From assembly GCF_030685535.1 (NCBI RefSeq), contig NZ_CP131601.1:682001-746000 (forward strand): 64,000 bases of DNA, in the 5' to 3' direction. Position 1 is the stretch's first letter; each line of letters opens with the position of its first letter. A model generated the notes under the pieces. That model was not told where the DNA came from. It saw only the letters and a program-made list of their open reading frames with translations, and did not search any database. The DNA is from Photobacterium leiognathi (GTDB lineage Bacteria; Pseudomonadota; Gammaproteobacteria; Enterobacterales; Vibrionaceae). The position numbers and the translations under genes are program-made. Positions 1 through 8,561 of the stretch are shown here, piece by piece.

Positions 1-41
1 GTCTTGGTGATGCAGGCGATAAGATCTTCGGTACTAAGTAA
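1..41 (+). CDS. upp: Uracil phosphoribosyltransferase, C-terminal end only
   Basis: Only the last 12 codons and TAA stop are in the window. They read LGDAGDKIFGTK, which matches the conserved C-terminus of Upp, the enzyme that makes UMP from uracil and PRPP. It converges on the uracil permease gene downstream, the usual upp/uraA pairing, although here the two genes are on opposite strands. The assignment rests on this short tail plus the neighbour. Confidence 0.85.
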   Translation, partial: LGDAGDKIFGTK

Positions 42-62
42 TTAGTAAACAAGATTTAAATA

Positions 63-89
63 AAAACCGGACGCCATGTCCGGTTTTTT
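63..89. terminator. Bidirectional Rho-independent terminator between upp and uraA
   Basis: A 10-bp perfect stem (AAAACCGGAC / GTCCGGTTTT) with a 5-nt loop and A/T runs on both sides. It can serve upp on the plus strand and uraA on the minus strand. Confidence 0.85.
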
Positions 90-162
90 ATATTCAGAGC
101 TTATAAAGTGATAAGTTCAGTATAAGCTAACGTTAAATAACGTTAACTTAATTCATCGCGAC

Positions 163-1416
163 TTATAGATGTTCAGTACCTTCAATTTGCGCATTATCAA
201 CGATATGATTTTCGCCTAAATCTTGTGGCAAGATCAGGTTAAGAACAATCGCGACAATACCGCATAAGCTCACACCTTGCAGGCTGAACTCACCAATACC
301 AAATGCCATCCCACCAATACCAAATACCAGTGTTACCGCAACAATTACAAGGTTACGGGCTTTGTGTAAATCGACTTGGTTTTTGATCAGTGTATTTAGA
401 CCAACGGTTGCTATAGAGCCGAATAGCAAGATCATGATCCCGCCCATTACAGGCACAGGGATGGTTTGTAGCATTGCGCCTAATTTACCTACGAACGCTA
501 ATACTAATGCAGTAATTGCCGCCCATGTCATGATCACAGGATTAAATGCTTTCGTTAGCATTACCGCACCCGTTACTTCAGAGTAAGTAGTATTAGGCGG
601 TGCGCCCACCATAGAGGCTGCAATCGTCGCAATACCGTCACCAGCCATTGTACGGTGCAGGCCTGGCTTTTTCAGGTAGTCTTTACCTGTTACGTTGGAA
701 ATCGCTAGCATGTCGCCCACGTGCTCAACTGCAGGTGCAATGGCAACAGGGATCATGAAAAGGACAGCGTTAATATTAAACTCAGGGAAAGTGAAGTTAG
801 GAAGTGCTAACCAACTTGCATTATGCACCGGGGTAAAGTCCACCACACCGAATGCTAAACTTGCTAAATATCCTGAAGTAATACCACCTACAATCGGTAC
901 TAATTTTAAGATGCCTTTGGCAAACACACTTAAGCCAATGGTCACGATTAATGAAATGGCTGAAATCCATAGCGCAGTGTCATGTGCGATAAGCTGAACA
1001 CCACCGTCACCTGTTTTACCTACAGCCATATTCACAGCTGCTGGCGCTAAACCTAAACCGATGACCATGATCACCGGGCCAACAACTACAGGTGGTAGCA
1101 GTTTATGAATAAAGCCAACACCGCGAATTTTAATCACAGCACCCATCAAAACATAAACAATACCCGCCATCATCAAGCCACCCATGGTGCTTGCAACACC
1201 CCAAGCTTGGATACCGTACATAATTGGAGCAATAAACGCGAAAGATGAGGCTAGGAAGATAGGAACAGAACGTTTGGTAACAAGCTGAAAAAGGAGGGTT
1301 CCTACACCAGCACCAAAAAGTGCCACATTGGGATCAAGCCCAGTAAGTAACGGAACAAGAACGAGAGCACCAAATGCGACGAATAACATTTGGGCACCTT
1401 GTAATACCTGCATCAT
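163..1416 (-). CDS. uraA: Uracil permease, NCS2 family
   Basis: A 417-residue polytopic inner-membrane protein of the nucleobase-cation symporter-2 family, taking up uracil with protons. It has the family signatures FxxSFAF near the N-terminus, VEHVGD about residue 235 and PNTTYSE about residue 280. The reading frame is open to 1470, but I choose the ATG at 1414-1416 because AAGGTG lies 9 nt upstream and the NCS2 N-terminus (QMLFVAFGALVLVP) follows at once; a second ATG is adjacent. As recalled from E. coli UraA, the residue after VG in the EHVG motif is His245; here it is Asp. Pairing with upp supports uracil rather than xanthine as substrate. Confidence 0.9.
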   Translation of the reverse strand: MMQVLQGAQMLFVAFGALVLVPLLTGLDPNVALFGAGVGTLLFQLVTKRSVPIFLASSFAFIAPIMYGIQAWGVASTMGGLMMAGIVYVLMGAVIKIRGVGFIHKLLPPVVVGPVIMVIGLGLAPAAVNMAVGKTGDGGVQLIAHDTALWISAISLIVTIGLSVFAKGILKLVPIVGGITSGYLASLAFGVVDFTPVHNASWLALPNFTFPEFNINAVLFMIPVAIAPAVEHVGDMLAISNVTGKDYLKKPGLHRTMAGDGIATIAASMVGAPPNTTYSEVTGAVMLTKAFNPVIMTWAAITALVLAFVGKLGAMLQTIPVPVMGGIMILLFGSIATVGLNTLIKNQVDLHKARNLVIVAVTLVFGIGGMAFGIGEFSLQGVSLCGIVAIVLNLILPQDLGENHIVDNAQIEGTEHL

Positions 1417-1464
1417 ACTCAAAATCACCTTGTCATAAAAAAAATCGCGCAATGCTATCACAAA

Positions 1465-1480
1465 AAGCAAACGATTACCT
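1465..1480 (-). promoter_or_regulatory. Possible PurR operator upstream of uraA
   Basis: The 16-mer AAGCAAACGATTACCT matches the PurR consensus ACGCAAACGTTTGCGT at 12 of 16 positions, including the GCAAACG core. It lies about 50 bp upstream of the chosen uraA start. Control of pyrimidine uptake by PurR is known in enterobacteria; here it is inferred from sequence only. Confidence 0.4.
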
Positions 1481-1719
1481 AGCGTACTAAGAGAAAAAAA
1501 CTGCTAATTATTTAATGACTGATATTTGTGACTAGAGAAGTTTTTTAAAGCATGTGGTTTGTTTCTTGCAAGCTGTATTGTTTTGGTTCAGGAAAAAGTA
1601 CATATTGTAGGATAAATTGATGGTAAGCCGTGTTTCTATACAAGACGTCAATCGGTTTAGGAACTCGCTGATGTTCAATTTCTTTTTGCCAACTTACTTT
1701 AGTAAATAATGAGTGCTTT

Positions 1720-2883
1720 ATGTTGCGATTTGCGTTGTTGTTTTTAGCGTTACTGGCTTTACCGATTAAAGCTGCGACGGTTAGTAATTTATATCAGGCT
1801 CAAGTAGTCATGCCTGCTGATGGACAGAATGCTGATCAAACAGCACGAGAGCAGGGCTTTAAACAAGTGCTGATCAAAGTGACGGGTGATCAAAATATTG
1901 CTAAGAATAATGTGATAGCCCAAGCGCTGAAAAACAGTTCGGGTTATGTTAGCCAGTTTAGTTATGGTCAAGACAATGGTCAGCAGACGCTAAATTTAAG
2001 CTTTGATAAGGTGCAAATTAAACAATTATTAACGCAAGCAAAAGCAAATTACTGGAGTGAACAACGCCCTGATATTTTAGTTTGGATGGCTGATGATAAC
2101 GGTAATAGTCGTGATATTTTGTGGGATCAATCAACCAATGCTTTAGTGGCTGACACCAAACAAGCTGCGAATATTCGTGGCGTGCCTGTTACTTTCCCTA
2201 TTGGTGATTTTAATGATGTAACCGCACTGCATGTATCTGACTTATGGGGCAGTTTTGTCGATCCTATTTCAAGTGCGAGTAAGCGCTACAACGCTGGTGG
2301 ATTGCTATTAGTAAAAGCGATTCAGCAAGGTGATGACAAGGTTGAATTATCATGGCAATTATATACGCAAAAGCCGAGCACTATTGCGACAGACACTCAA
2401 CCCATCACTGGTAAAGCAAGTGGTACATTAGCACAAGCAAGCACTGATATGATGAATCAAGTTGCTAATCAACTGGCGCAAAAATATGCCTTAGCATTGG
2501 GTAGTAGTGCTGCTGGTGAAGTGAATATTGAAGTTGATAATGTTAACTCTACAGAAGATTTCTTTACGTTAGAGCGCATGCTTAATCATATGACGACAGT
2601 AAGTAGTGCGAATGCTGTAAATATTAAAGGTGACAAAGTTATTTTTCGCATGAACTTGTCAGCGTCGACAGCAGAATTTAAACGTGAGTTGAGCCATGAC
2701 AGCCGCATTAGTGCTGATGATTATGCTGTAACGAATAATAATTCAGCGGTAACAGCAGCACCTGCAACCGATGTGAGTACCTCATCGAATGCTGTTGATG
2801 TTAGTGCTACTCAAGTACAGCCTTCTTTACAACAAAGCGAGAACTATGTAGCACCAGATAATATTTATACATGGCATAACTAA
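1720..2883 (+). CDS. DUF2066 domain-containing exported protein
   Basis: A 387-residue protein with a clear N-terminal signal peptide (MLRFALLFLALLALPIKA). The next part (about 20-250) resembles the DUF2066 family, found next to upp/uraA or purM in Vibrionaceae and Shewanella. The C-terminal 60 residues are Ser/Ala/Thr-rich and low complexity. No enzyme motif is visible and no function is established, so a periplasmic location is all that can be inferred. It is transcribed divergently from uraA and ends at a strong terminator. In related genomes hda usually follows; it does not here. Confidence 0.75.
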   Translation: MLRFALLFLALLALPIKAATVSNLYQAQVVMPADGQNADQTAREQGFKQVLIKVTGDQNIAKNNVIAQALKNSSGYVSQFSYGQDNGQQTLNLSFDKVQIKQLLTQAKANYWSEQRPDILVWMADDNGNSRDILWDQSTNALVADTKQAANIRGVPVTFPIGDFNDVTALHVSDLWGSFVDPISSASKRYNAGGLLLVKAIQQGDDKVELSWQLYTQKPSTIATDTQPITGKASGTLAQASTDMMNQVANQLAQKYALALGSSAAGEVNIEVDNVNSTEDFFTLERMLNHMTTVSSANAVNIKGDKVIFRMNLSASTAEFKRELSHDSRISADDYAVTNNNSAVTAAPATDVSTSSNAVDVSATQVQPSLQQSENYVAPDNIYTWHN

Positions 2884-2906
2884 ATTTCGTTTAGCGTTAA
2901 AGTAAG

Positions 2907-2931
2907 AAAGCCCTCAGTTTGAGGGCTTTTT
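2907..2931. terminator. Bidirectional terminator between DUF2066 and DUF2069 genes
   Basis: AAAGCCCTCA / TGAGGGCTTT stem with a 3-nt loop followed by T residues; it separates two convergent genes. Confidence 0.85.
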
Positions 2932-2941
2932 AGTCTCTGTT

Positions 2942-3397
2942 TTATTCTTTTGGTGGCTCAAAACGTTCACGCTCTTCTCGTTCAACTTGCGATAAGCGTT
3001 GTAATTTTATTCCTAATTCCTTGGCTCGAAGACGGGCAAAAAGAATATTACTGAGAAACGCAACAGAGACGATGACAAACTCAATGGCTGCTAACCAGCG
3101 TTCCCCTTCATCAATGGTCAAAATGGTTAATGCATGCAAGAAATAGAACATTAAAATAAAGTTCGACCATGCATGGGTATAAGGTTTCGCTGCTAGCATA
3201 CCACGTAAAGGTAATAGCATTGGTAATATCCAAAGCGCAGCCATTACCCAATTATTCAAATGTGGATGGGGAGAAATCACGATCTGCCACAGGGCGACCC
3301 ATAGCATCAAACTTAAATTGGCACAGAGTGCAAATCGGTGGACAAATAAAGTGCGAGGTTGCATTGGAGGCATCGAATCATCCTTTTCGTAAGCCAT
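2942..3397 (-). CDS. DUF2069 family small membrane protein
   Basis: A 151-residue protein with about four hydrophobic helices between residues 20 and 118 and a charged C-terminal tail (EREERERFEPPKE). This fits DUF2069, an inner-membrane family without known function. It starts 5 nt after the stop of the flavodoxin-like gene, so it is likely the last gene of an arsC - quinone reductase - DUF2069 operon. Met1 at 3397 gives a good length; Met9 is a possible alternative. The ribosome-binding site is weak, suggesting translational coupling. Confidence 0.75.
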   Translation of the reverse strand: MAYEKDDSMPPMQPRTLFVHRFALCANLSLMLWVALWQIVISPHPHLNNWVMAALWILPMLLPLRGMLAAKPYTHAWSNFILMFYFLHALTILTIDEGERWLAAIEFVIVSVAFLSNILFARLRAKELGIKLQRLSQVEREERERFEPPKE

Positions 3398-3402
3398 TAA
3401 TA

Positions 3403-3984
3403 TCAGGAGTGATGAAGTAGCATTGCTGTGTGTGCTAAGCGTTTTCCTAATGCTTGTGCTAACTCAATTTCATCTTTATGTAATTGCTTATTGGTTCCTG
3501 TATTAAGGTGAGAAGCACCATAAGGTGTTCCGCCATGCTGCGTGGTATGCAGGGTTGGTTCGGAATAAGGAATCCCCACGATTAACATGCCATGATGTAA
3601 TAAGGGCAAAAGCATCGATTGCAGTGTGGTTTCTTGCCCGCCATGCATAGATGAAGATGAAGTAAATACACAAGCTGGTTTATCTATCAATGTGCCTGAT
3701 AACCATTGTTGGCTGGTGCTATCGATAAAGTGTTTCAGTGGTGCGGCCATATTACCGAAACGTACAGGGCTTCCCATCGCAAGCCCAATACAGTCTTTTA
3801 GATCTTGATGGGAGACTAAAGGATCAGTATAAGGTTGCTGATGATCATTTGGATCAATATCAGCAACCGTTCTTAGTACCGCTTCACAGCCAGAGATTTG
3901 TTCAATACCGCGACCAATATGACGGGCTAATTGGCGGGTATTACCGTGTTTGCTGTAATAAAGGACTAAGATTTTTTGCATCAT
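3403..3984 (-). CDS. WrbA-type NAD(P)H:quinone oxidoreductase (flavodoxin family)
   Basis: A 193-residue cytoplasmic flavodoxin-fold protein. The N-terminus ILVLYYSKHGNTRQLA carries the FMN phosphate-binding loop (SKHGNT); a second family element, MGSPVRFGNMAAPLKHFID, lies near residue 90, and FTSSSSMHGGQE near residue 128. These fit the WrbA-like quinone reductases that make two-electron reductions of quinones. The start ATG overlaps the arsC stop (ATGA), and a second ATG follows immediately. The exact substrate cannot be told from sequence. Confidence 0.8.
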   Translation of the reverse strand: MMQKILVLYYSKHGNTRQLARHIGRGIEQISGCEAVLRTVADIDPNDHQQPYTDPLVSHQDLKDCIGLAMGSPVRFGNMAAPLKHFIDSTSQQWLSGTLIDKPACVFTSSSSMHGGQETTLQSMLLPLLHHGMLIVGIPYSEPTLHTTQHGGTPYGASHLNTGTNKQLHKDEIELAQALGKRLAHTAMLLHHS

Positions 3985-4331
3985 AAAATATCCAGTACTT
4001 GCACTGGTGGACGACCTAATGCAGCTTTATCACCATTGACGACAATCGGGCGTTCGATCAGTTTTGGATGACTTGCCATTGCTGTAAATAATGCGCTGTC
4101 AGTAACATCATCGCTACCCAAGCCTAACTCTTTGTATTCTGCTTCTTTAGTTCGCATCATTTTACGCACAGAGTCTAAACCGAGCTGACGGTATAGCGTT
4201 TCTAACTCTGCCACACTTGGTGTTTGCTCAAGGTATTTCACAACTGTTGGTGTAATGCCTTTTTCTTCTAATAGCGCTAACGTTTCACGGCTTTTTGAAC
4301 AACGAGGGTTGTGATAAATAGTAACTGACAT
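3981..4331 (-). CDS. arsC: ArsC-family glutaredoxin-dependent reductase (YfgD-like)
   Basis: A 116-residue thioredoxin-fold protein whose N-terminus IYHNPRCSKSRETL contains the ArsC catalytic cysteine (Cys11). The family reduces arsenate to arsenite with glutathione and glutaredoxin. The neighbours are bepA, perM and bcp, as for E. coli yfgD, and no arsenite pump or ArsR is present. Arsenate detoxification is therefore possible, but a housekeeping role like that of YfgD is equally likely. First gene of the operon; its stop overlaps the next start by 4 nt. Confidence 0.85.
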   Translation of the reverse strand: MSVTIYHNPRCSKSRETLALLEEKGITPTVVKYLEQTPSVAELETLYRQLGLDSVRKMMRTKEAEYKELGLGSDDVTDSALFTAMASHPKLIERPIVVNGDKAALGRPPVQVLDIL

Positions 4332-4419
4332 GACATCTCCTAATTCTATGCGTGAGCTATTTTTTACTTAATTGTTATGTAGTTATTGTAATCGTATTAA
4401 ATACGCTGGCTACTAAAAT

Positions 4420-5880
4420 TTATTTCTGTAGCGCTTTAAATCGTTGACGTTCAAAGCGTAGTTGATCAATACGTGCGTCATAGCGAGCTTGATCCATTGA
4501 GCCTAACTTTGCGATTTGCGCTGCTTGAGTATAGTTATTAATGGCTTTATCCCATTGAGCGCGAAGTGCCAGTAGTTCTCCTAATGCTGCGAGTTCACCA
4601 CTACGATTACCGAGCTTGGCATAGTTCTTCGCGAGTAATGTCCAGCCGTTGGTATCTTTGGGGTGATCGTAAGTATAACGATTTAGAATTTGGATACTTT
4701 GCTGATATTTTCCTGATTCTAAATAGACGTTAGCTAAATTTAAGCGCAATACATTACTGTTAGGATTGCCTTTTAGCGCTGTCGTTAAACGTGAAATGGC
4801 ACGGTCATATTGCTTTTGGTACAGATCAAGATCGGTTGCCGCATCAATAAAGAACAGGTTATTGGGTTCACTTGCCAGTAATGGATCCAGTAATTGATGT
4901 GCTTGTTTATATTTACCATTATCAAGATAGACCAATGCCTTGCCGTAATTAAGTTCTTTACGACGATTTGGCGCGGCTTTTTTCAACTCTCTATTTAGCC
5001 AGTTTAGTGATGACGCTTCACTAAAGTTAGCATTACGCGCCACAATACGAGAGCGTGCTAATAAGTAACGCTCAGAAGGCGGCAGTATCACGGTTGGGTA
5101 ATTACGTGCACGCATACGACTATCGGTGACACGAGACTCTGGCAATGGGTGAGTGAGCAACATTGCAAGCAGTTTAGAGGTATAGCGATATTGATCCGCT
5201 AAACGACCAAAAAAGCGCGGCATTGCATGTGCATCAAAGCCTGCTTTTGCCAATGTTTTTATCCCAATGCGATCAGCTTCTTTTTCATTACTGCGAGTAA
5301 AGTTAATGTGCCCTTGTATATTTGCAGCTGTCGTTGCGTGAATCGCTGCAATCCCAGCCTCTGGAGCAGCAATAGTTAACAATAAAGAGCCAATTAATGC
5401 AGCGGTACTCAATGGTGTTTTTTTAGCGTCGGCTTCCATTTTTCGCGCTAAGTGACGTTGGGTAACGTGAGCGATTTCGTGGGCCATTACAGAGGCGAGC
5501 TCGCTTTCGGTTTTGGCATGCAAAAACAGCCCAGAGTGGATAGCAACGTAACCACCAAAGAAAGCAAACGCATTAATTTCTGGGTTTTGAATTAAAAAGA
5601 AATGAAAAGGGGTTCGAACATCGTCAGCACTGGCAACCAGCTTATGACCTAATGATTGAACATAGTCGGACAATAACGGATCATTAATGACTGGCTGGCT
5701 AGCACTTAATATCCGCATATAAGCGTCGCCATATTCAAGTTCTTTATCGATAGTTAACGTTGAGGCGGCAGTCGTACCCATTTCAGGTAAGCGATTAGCA
5801 TCACTAGCAGTAGCTGGAAGACTGCTACTAAGCAGAGCAGAAAGCAAAAGATAGGTTGGTGCTTTGGTAAATCGAAACAT
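4420..5880 (-). CDS. bepA: Beta-barrel assembly-enhancing protease BepA (M48 metalloprotease with TPRs)
   Basis: A 486-residue periplasmic protein, the same size as E. coli BepA. Signal peptide at 1-26 (cleavage after ATA); M48 zinc motif HEIAH at 134-138, with the third ligand in NEKEAD about residue 200; tetratricopeptide repeats from about 310 to the end. The family promotes or degrades stalled LptD and other outer-membrane barrels together with the BAM complex. It is divergent from the TusA-like/perM pair, as in E. coli. No defect is visible. Confidence 0.92.
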   Translation of the reverse strand: MFRFTKAPTYLLLSALLSSSLPATASDANRLPEMGTTAASTLTIDKELEYGDAYMRILSASQPVINDPLLSDYVQSLGHKLVASADDVRTPFHFFLIQNPEINAFAFFGGYVAIHSGLFLHAKTESELASVMAHEIAHVTQRHLARKMEADAKKTPLSTAALIGSLLLTIAAPEAGIAAIHATTAANIQGHINFTRSNEKEADRIGIKTLAKAGFDAHAMPRFFGRLADQYRYTSKLLAMLLTHPLPESRVTDSRMRARNYPTVILPPSERYLLARSRIVARNANFSEASSLNWLNRELKKAAPNRRKELNYGKALVYLDNGKYKQAHQLLDPLLASEPNNLFFIDAATDLDLYQKQYDRAISRLTTALKGNPNSNVLRLNLANVYLESGKYQQSIQILNRYTYDHPKDTNGWTLLAKNYAKLGNRSGELAALGELLALRAQWDKAINNYTQAAQIAKLGSMDQARYDARIDQLRFERQRFKALQK

Positions 5881-6045
5881 GGGAAAGATACTACCACCTT
5901 GTAAGTTATCTTTAATATCTAAAGAGTTAGGACAACGAATGACTCCATAGGTTCGTTATTGTGAATCATGTCCTTTATCTATCTCGCATCTTGGTTGTGC
6001 TTGAGGTTACAATACGGCAATAGCAAATCTCTGTCACTTAAAGCA

Positions 6046-6285
6046 ATGGAAATTTTATCGCTTGATTTAACGACACAACGCTGCCCACTGGCACTGTTGC
6101 TAGCAAAACGCGCGTGCGCAAAACTTCTTTCTGAACAACAGCTTGAACTGCGTATTTCTGACAGCGGTGCAAGAAGCGACATTCCTCGTTACTTGCTTAA
6201 CCATGGATACATTATTGACACTGTAGTTAACGATAACACTCAGCTTGTCATGTTAGTGAAAAAAGGACACGCCTCTACATGTTGA
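6046..6285 (+). CDS. TusA/SirA-like small sulfurtransferase-fold protein
   Basis: A 79-residue protein starting at the ATG at 6046, where the family N-terminus MEILSLDLTTQRCPLALL begins; the frame is open further upstream to 5968. The Cys-Pro pair (RCP, residues 12-14) is the hallmark of TusA-like proteins, which carry persulfide sulfur. It overlaps perM by 7 nt, so the two are co-translated. E. coli has its dedicated tusA elsewhere, so this is probably a paralogue of unknown target rather than the tRNA-thiolation TusA. Confidence 0.75.
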   Translation: MEILSLDLTTQRCPLALLLAKRACAKLLSEQQLELRISDSGARSDIPRYLLNHGYIIDTVVNDNTQLVMLVKKGHASTC

Positions 6286-7355
6286 ACATGTTAAATCGCT
6301 GGTATCAGCGTCGATTCTCAGATCCCCATGCCGTCAGCTTAGTCGCCATTTTGCTCGGTGGTTTTCTAACGATTTATTTCTTTGGTAGCTTAATTACGCC
6401 ACTGTTAGTTGCGATTGTATTGGCGTATTTACTAGAGTGGCCCGTTGCAAGGTTGACCAAACTTGGGCTGCCGAGAACCTTCTCTGTGATGCTAGTTTTA
6501 TTGCTCTTTGCTGGATTAATGAGCTTAGCATTATTTGGCTTAGTACCGACTATTTGGCATCAGGTGGTGAACTTAACGGCAGACGTACCAAAGATGTTTA
6601 ATGACTTACAAGTGTATGTATCAAGCCTACCTGAGCGTTATCCAGACTTTGTCCAGCCAGCGCAAGTTGTCGATTTGATGAATAACTTACGTGAAAAAGT
6701 GTTGGGTATGGGGGAAAGCGTTGTAAAAGGCTCTCTTGCATCGTTAGTGAGTATTGCAACCTTAGGTGTGTATTTGATTCTGGTGCCATTGCTGATCTTC
6801 TTCTTACTAAAAGATAAAGATGAAATGATGCAGACTTTGCTAAAAGTGCTACCTAAAAATCGCCGTTTAGCGAGTAAAGTAGGCAGTGAAATGAATGAGC
6901 AGATCTCGAATTATATTCGCGGTAAAGTCATTGAAATCTTAATTGTTGGCATCGCCAGTTATGTCACTTTTGCAGTGATGGACTTACGTTATGCCGTGTT
7001 ACTTGGCGTGCTGGTTGGACTATCTGTATTGATCCCATACATCGGTGCGGCTGCTGTAACTGTGCCTGTTGCAATGGTGGGATTATTCCAATGGGGATGG
7101 ACACCGGATTTCTGGTGGCTGCTGTTAGCTTACGGCATTATTCAAGCCTTGGATGGCAATGTATTAGTTCCGATTTTATTTTCTGAAGCGGTGAATTTAC
7201 ACCCAGTAGCGATTATTGTCGCAGTCTTAGTGTTTGGCGGTTTGTGGGGATTCTGGGGCGTATTCTTCGCAATCCCATTAGCAACATTAGTAAAAGCCGT
7301 ATGGGGCGCATTGCTTTCTGCTGAAGATGAACTTGATGATGTAGAGCAAGTATAA
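6279..7355 (+). CDS. perM: PerM-like permease, AI-2E transporter family
   Basis: A 358-residue integral inner-membrane protein with paired hydrophobic helices at the N-terminus (about 20-95), a soluble stretch (about 100-150) and a C-terminal membrane block from about 155. The pattern and motifs such as LLIPYIGA and PxxLFSEAVNLHPV are typical of the AI-2E/PerM family. Some members export AI-2, others act as Na+/H+ antiporters; the substrate here is unknown. Its start lies inside the TusA-like gene, and its position next to bepA and bcp is the E. coli arrangement. Confidence 0.85.
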   Translation: MLNMLNRWYQRRFSDPHAVSLVAILLGGFLTIYFFGSLITPLLVAIVLAYLLEWPVARLTKLGLPRTFSVMLVLLLFAGLMSLALFGLVPTIWHQVVNLTADVPKMFNDLQVYVSSLPERYPDFVQPAQVVDLMNNLREKVLGMGESVVKGSLASLVSIATLGVYLILVPLLIFFLLKDKDEMMQTLLKVLPKNRRLASKVGSEMNEQISNYIRGKVIEILIVGIASYVTFAVMDLRYAVLLGVLVGLSVLIPYIGAAAVTVPVAMVGLFQWGWTPDFWWLLLAYGIIQALDGNVLVPILFSEAVNLHPVAIIVAVLVFGGLWGFWGVFFAIPLATLVKAVWGALLSAEDELDDVEQV

Positions 7356-7362
7356 CCAATGA

Positions 7363-7387
7363 AAAAGGCCGCAAGATGCGGCCTTTT
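7363..7387. terminator. Bidirectional terminator between perM and bcp
   Basis: AAAAGGCCGC / GCGGCCTTTT perfect 10-bp stem with a 5-nt loop between convergent genes. Confidence 0.9.
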
Positions 7388-7420
7388 CTATATCTATCAA
7401 TGAGCATACTTAAGTGATGA

Positions 7421-7885
7421 TTATTGATTTAAATAATCTAATACCACTTGATGGTGATCTTTGGTTTTAAACTTATTGAATACGTGTTCAATAGTGCCAT
7501 TTTCATCAATTAAGAAGCTGATACGGTGTAAACCATTGTACTCTCGGCCCATGACACTCTTCAAGCCCCACACCCCGAACTGCTCTGCAACGGCATGATC
7601 TTCATCGGATAATAGGGTGAAATTGAGGTTATCACGCTCAATAAATTTAGGTAGGCGTTTTACAGGATCAATGCTGATACCAAGTACAACCACATTTTTC
7701 TCGTCAAGCTCTGCTTTGCTGTCACGTAGACCACATGCCTGAACCGTACAGCCTGGCGTCATGGCTTTTGGATAGAAATAAGCCAATACTTTCTTACCTT
7801 TAAAATCACTTAGGCTAACAGGCTCGTTATCTTGATTCATTAAAGTAAATGCTTGTGCTGGTGTCCCAGCTGTGAGCGTATTCAT
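7421..7885 (-). CDS. bcp: Thioredoxin-dependent thiol peroxidase (peroxiredoxin Q)
   Basis: A 154-residue cytoplasmic peroxiredoxin that reduces hydroperoxides using thioredoxin. The motif YPKAMTPGCTVQAC puts the peroxidatic cysteine at 46 and the resolving cysteine at 51, the PrxQ/Bcp spacing. Length agrees with E. coli Bcp. It lies downstream of gcvR on the same strand as in E. coli, separated by 86 nt that contain AAGGAT just before the start. Confidence 0.93.
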   Translation of the reverse strand: MNTLTAGTPAQAFTLMNQDNEPVSLSDFKGKKVLAYFYPKAMTPGCTVQACGLRDSKAELDEKNVVVLGISIDPVKRLPKFIERDNLNFTLLSDEDHAVAEQFGVWGLKSVMGREYNGLHRISFLIDENGTIEHVFNKFKTKDHHQVVLDYLNQ

Positions 7886-7971
7886 AGAAATATCCTTTTA
7901 GTTATTGTGATTCAATACACCGAGGTGTCTGAATAAATTAAGGCTGACAATGAAGTTTAGGTACGTTTTAG

Positions 7972-8511
7972 TTAGTTTTTATGACCAATAAAATTCACTG
8001 AACCAGAAGCTGAAACTGATTTGCACAAGGTTTCAAATTCTTCTTGTAGCGTCATTAAATTACAGTTTTCAGGCAAGTTAGTATTAATTTGAAGCACCAG
8101 TTGATTCATTACGCCTTCAGATTGACTCTCAAGTGTATTGGCACTTAATGCAGATATATCAATATGACGACTTGCCATGAAATGAGTAAATTGTTTGATA
8201 AGACCCGGGCTGTCATTAGCTTCAACATGGAAATCTGCTGTATAAGGGAAGAAGCGCTGCTTATGCTTGTTTGTACGCTTCATTACCGTGATCAGATCGT
8301 GCTCTTGGCCTTTTAGCGGTAACGTTGATTCAATACGAGAAATCGCATTGTTGTTACCAGATAGCAGCATGATCAGGGTAAACTCAGAACCAAAAAGGGC
8401 AATACGGCTATCGACAATATTACAGCCACATTGGGTAACGAGATGGGTGATCTCATCAGAGATACCTGGGCGATCAGTACCTACAGCAGTTATTACAAGG
8501 TAATGTTCCAT
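7972..8511 (-). CDS. gcvR: Glycine cleavage system regulator GcvR (two ACT domains)
   Basis: A 179-residue protein with tandem ACT domains. The N-terminal one begins HYLVITAVGTDRPGI, and a second begins at about residue 75 (FHVEANDSPGLIKQFT). GcvR binds GcvA and blocks activation of gcvTHP when glycine is scarce. The frame is open to 8577; I prefer the ATG at 8511 because a promoter (8533-8561) would start transcription near 8526, leaving too little leader for the ATG at 8523. Divergent from dapA, as in E. coli. Confidence 0.88.
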   Translation of the reverse strand: MEHYLVITAVGTDRPGISDEITHLVTQCGCNIVDSRIALFGSEFTLIMLLSGNNNAISRIESTLPLKGQEHDLITVMKRTNKHKQRFFPYTADFHVEANDSPGLIKQFTHFMASRHIDISALSANTLESQSEGVMNQLVLQINTNLPENCNLMTLQEEFETLCKSVSASGSVNFIGHKN

Positions 8512-8532
8512 GTTGGTCTTCATTGTTAAATA

Positions 8533-8561
8533 ATTATCTAAGCATGTTAGCACAGAGTCAT
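8533..8561 (-). promoter_or_regulatory. Predicted sigma70 promoter of gcvR
   Basis: On the minus strand, ATGACT and GATAAT are separated by 17 nt, the expected -35/-10 spacing. It would give a leader of about 15 nt to the ATG at 8511. Confidence 0.4.
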
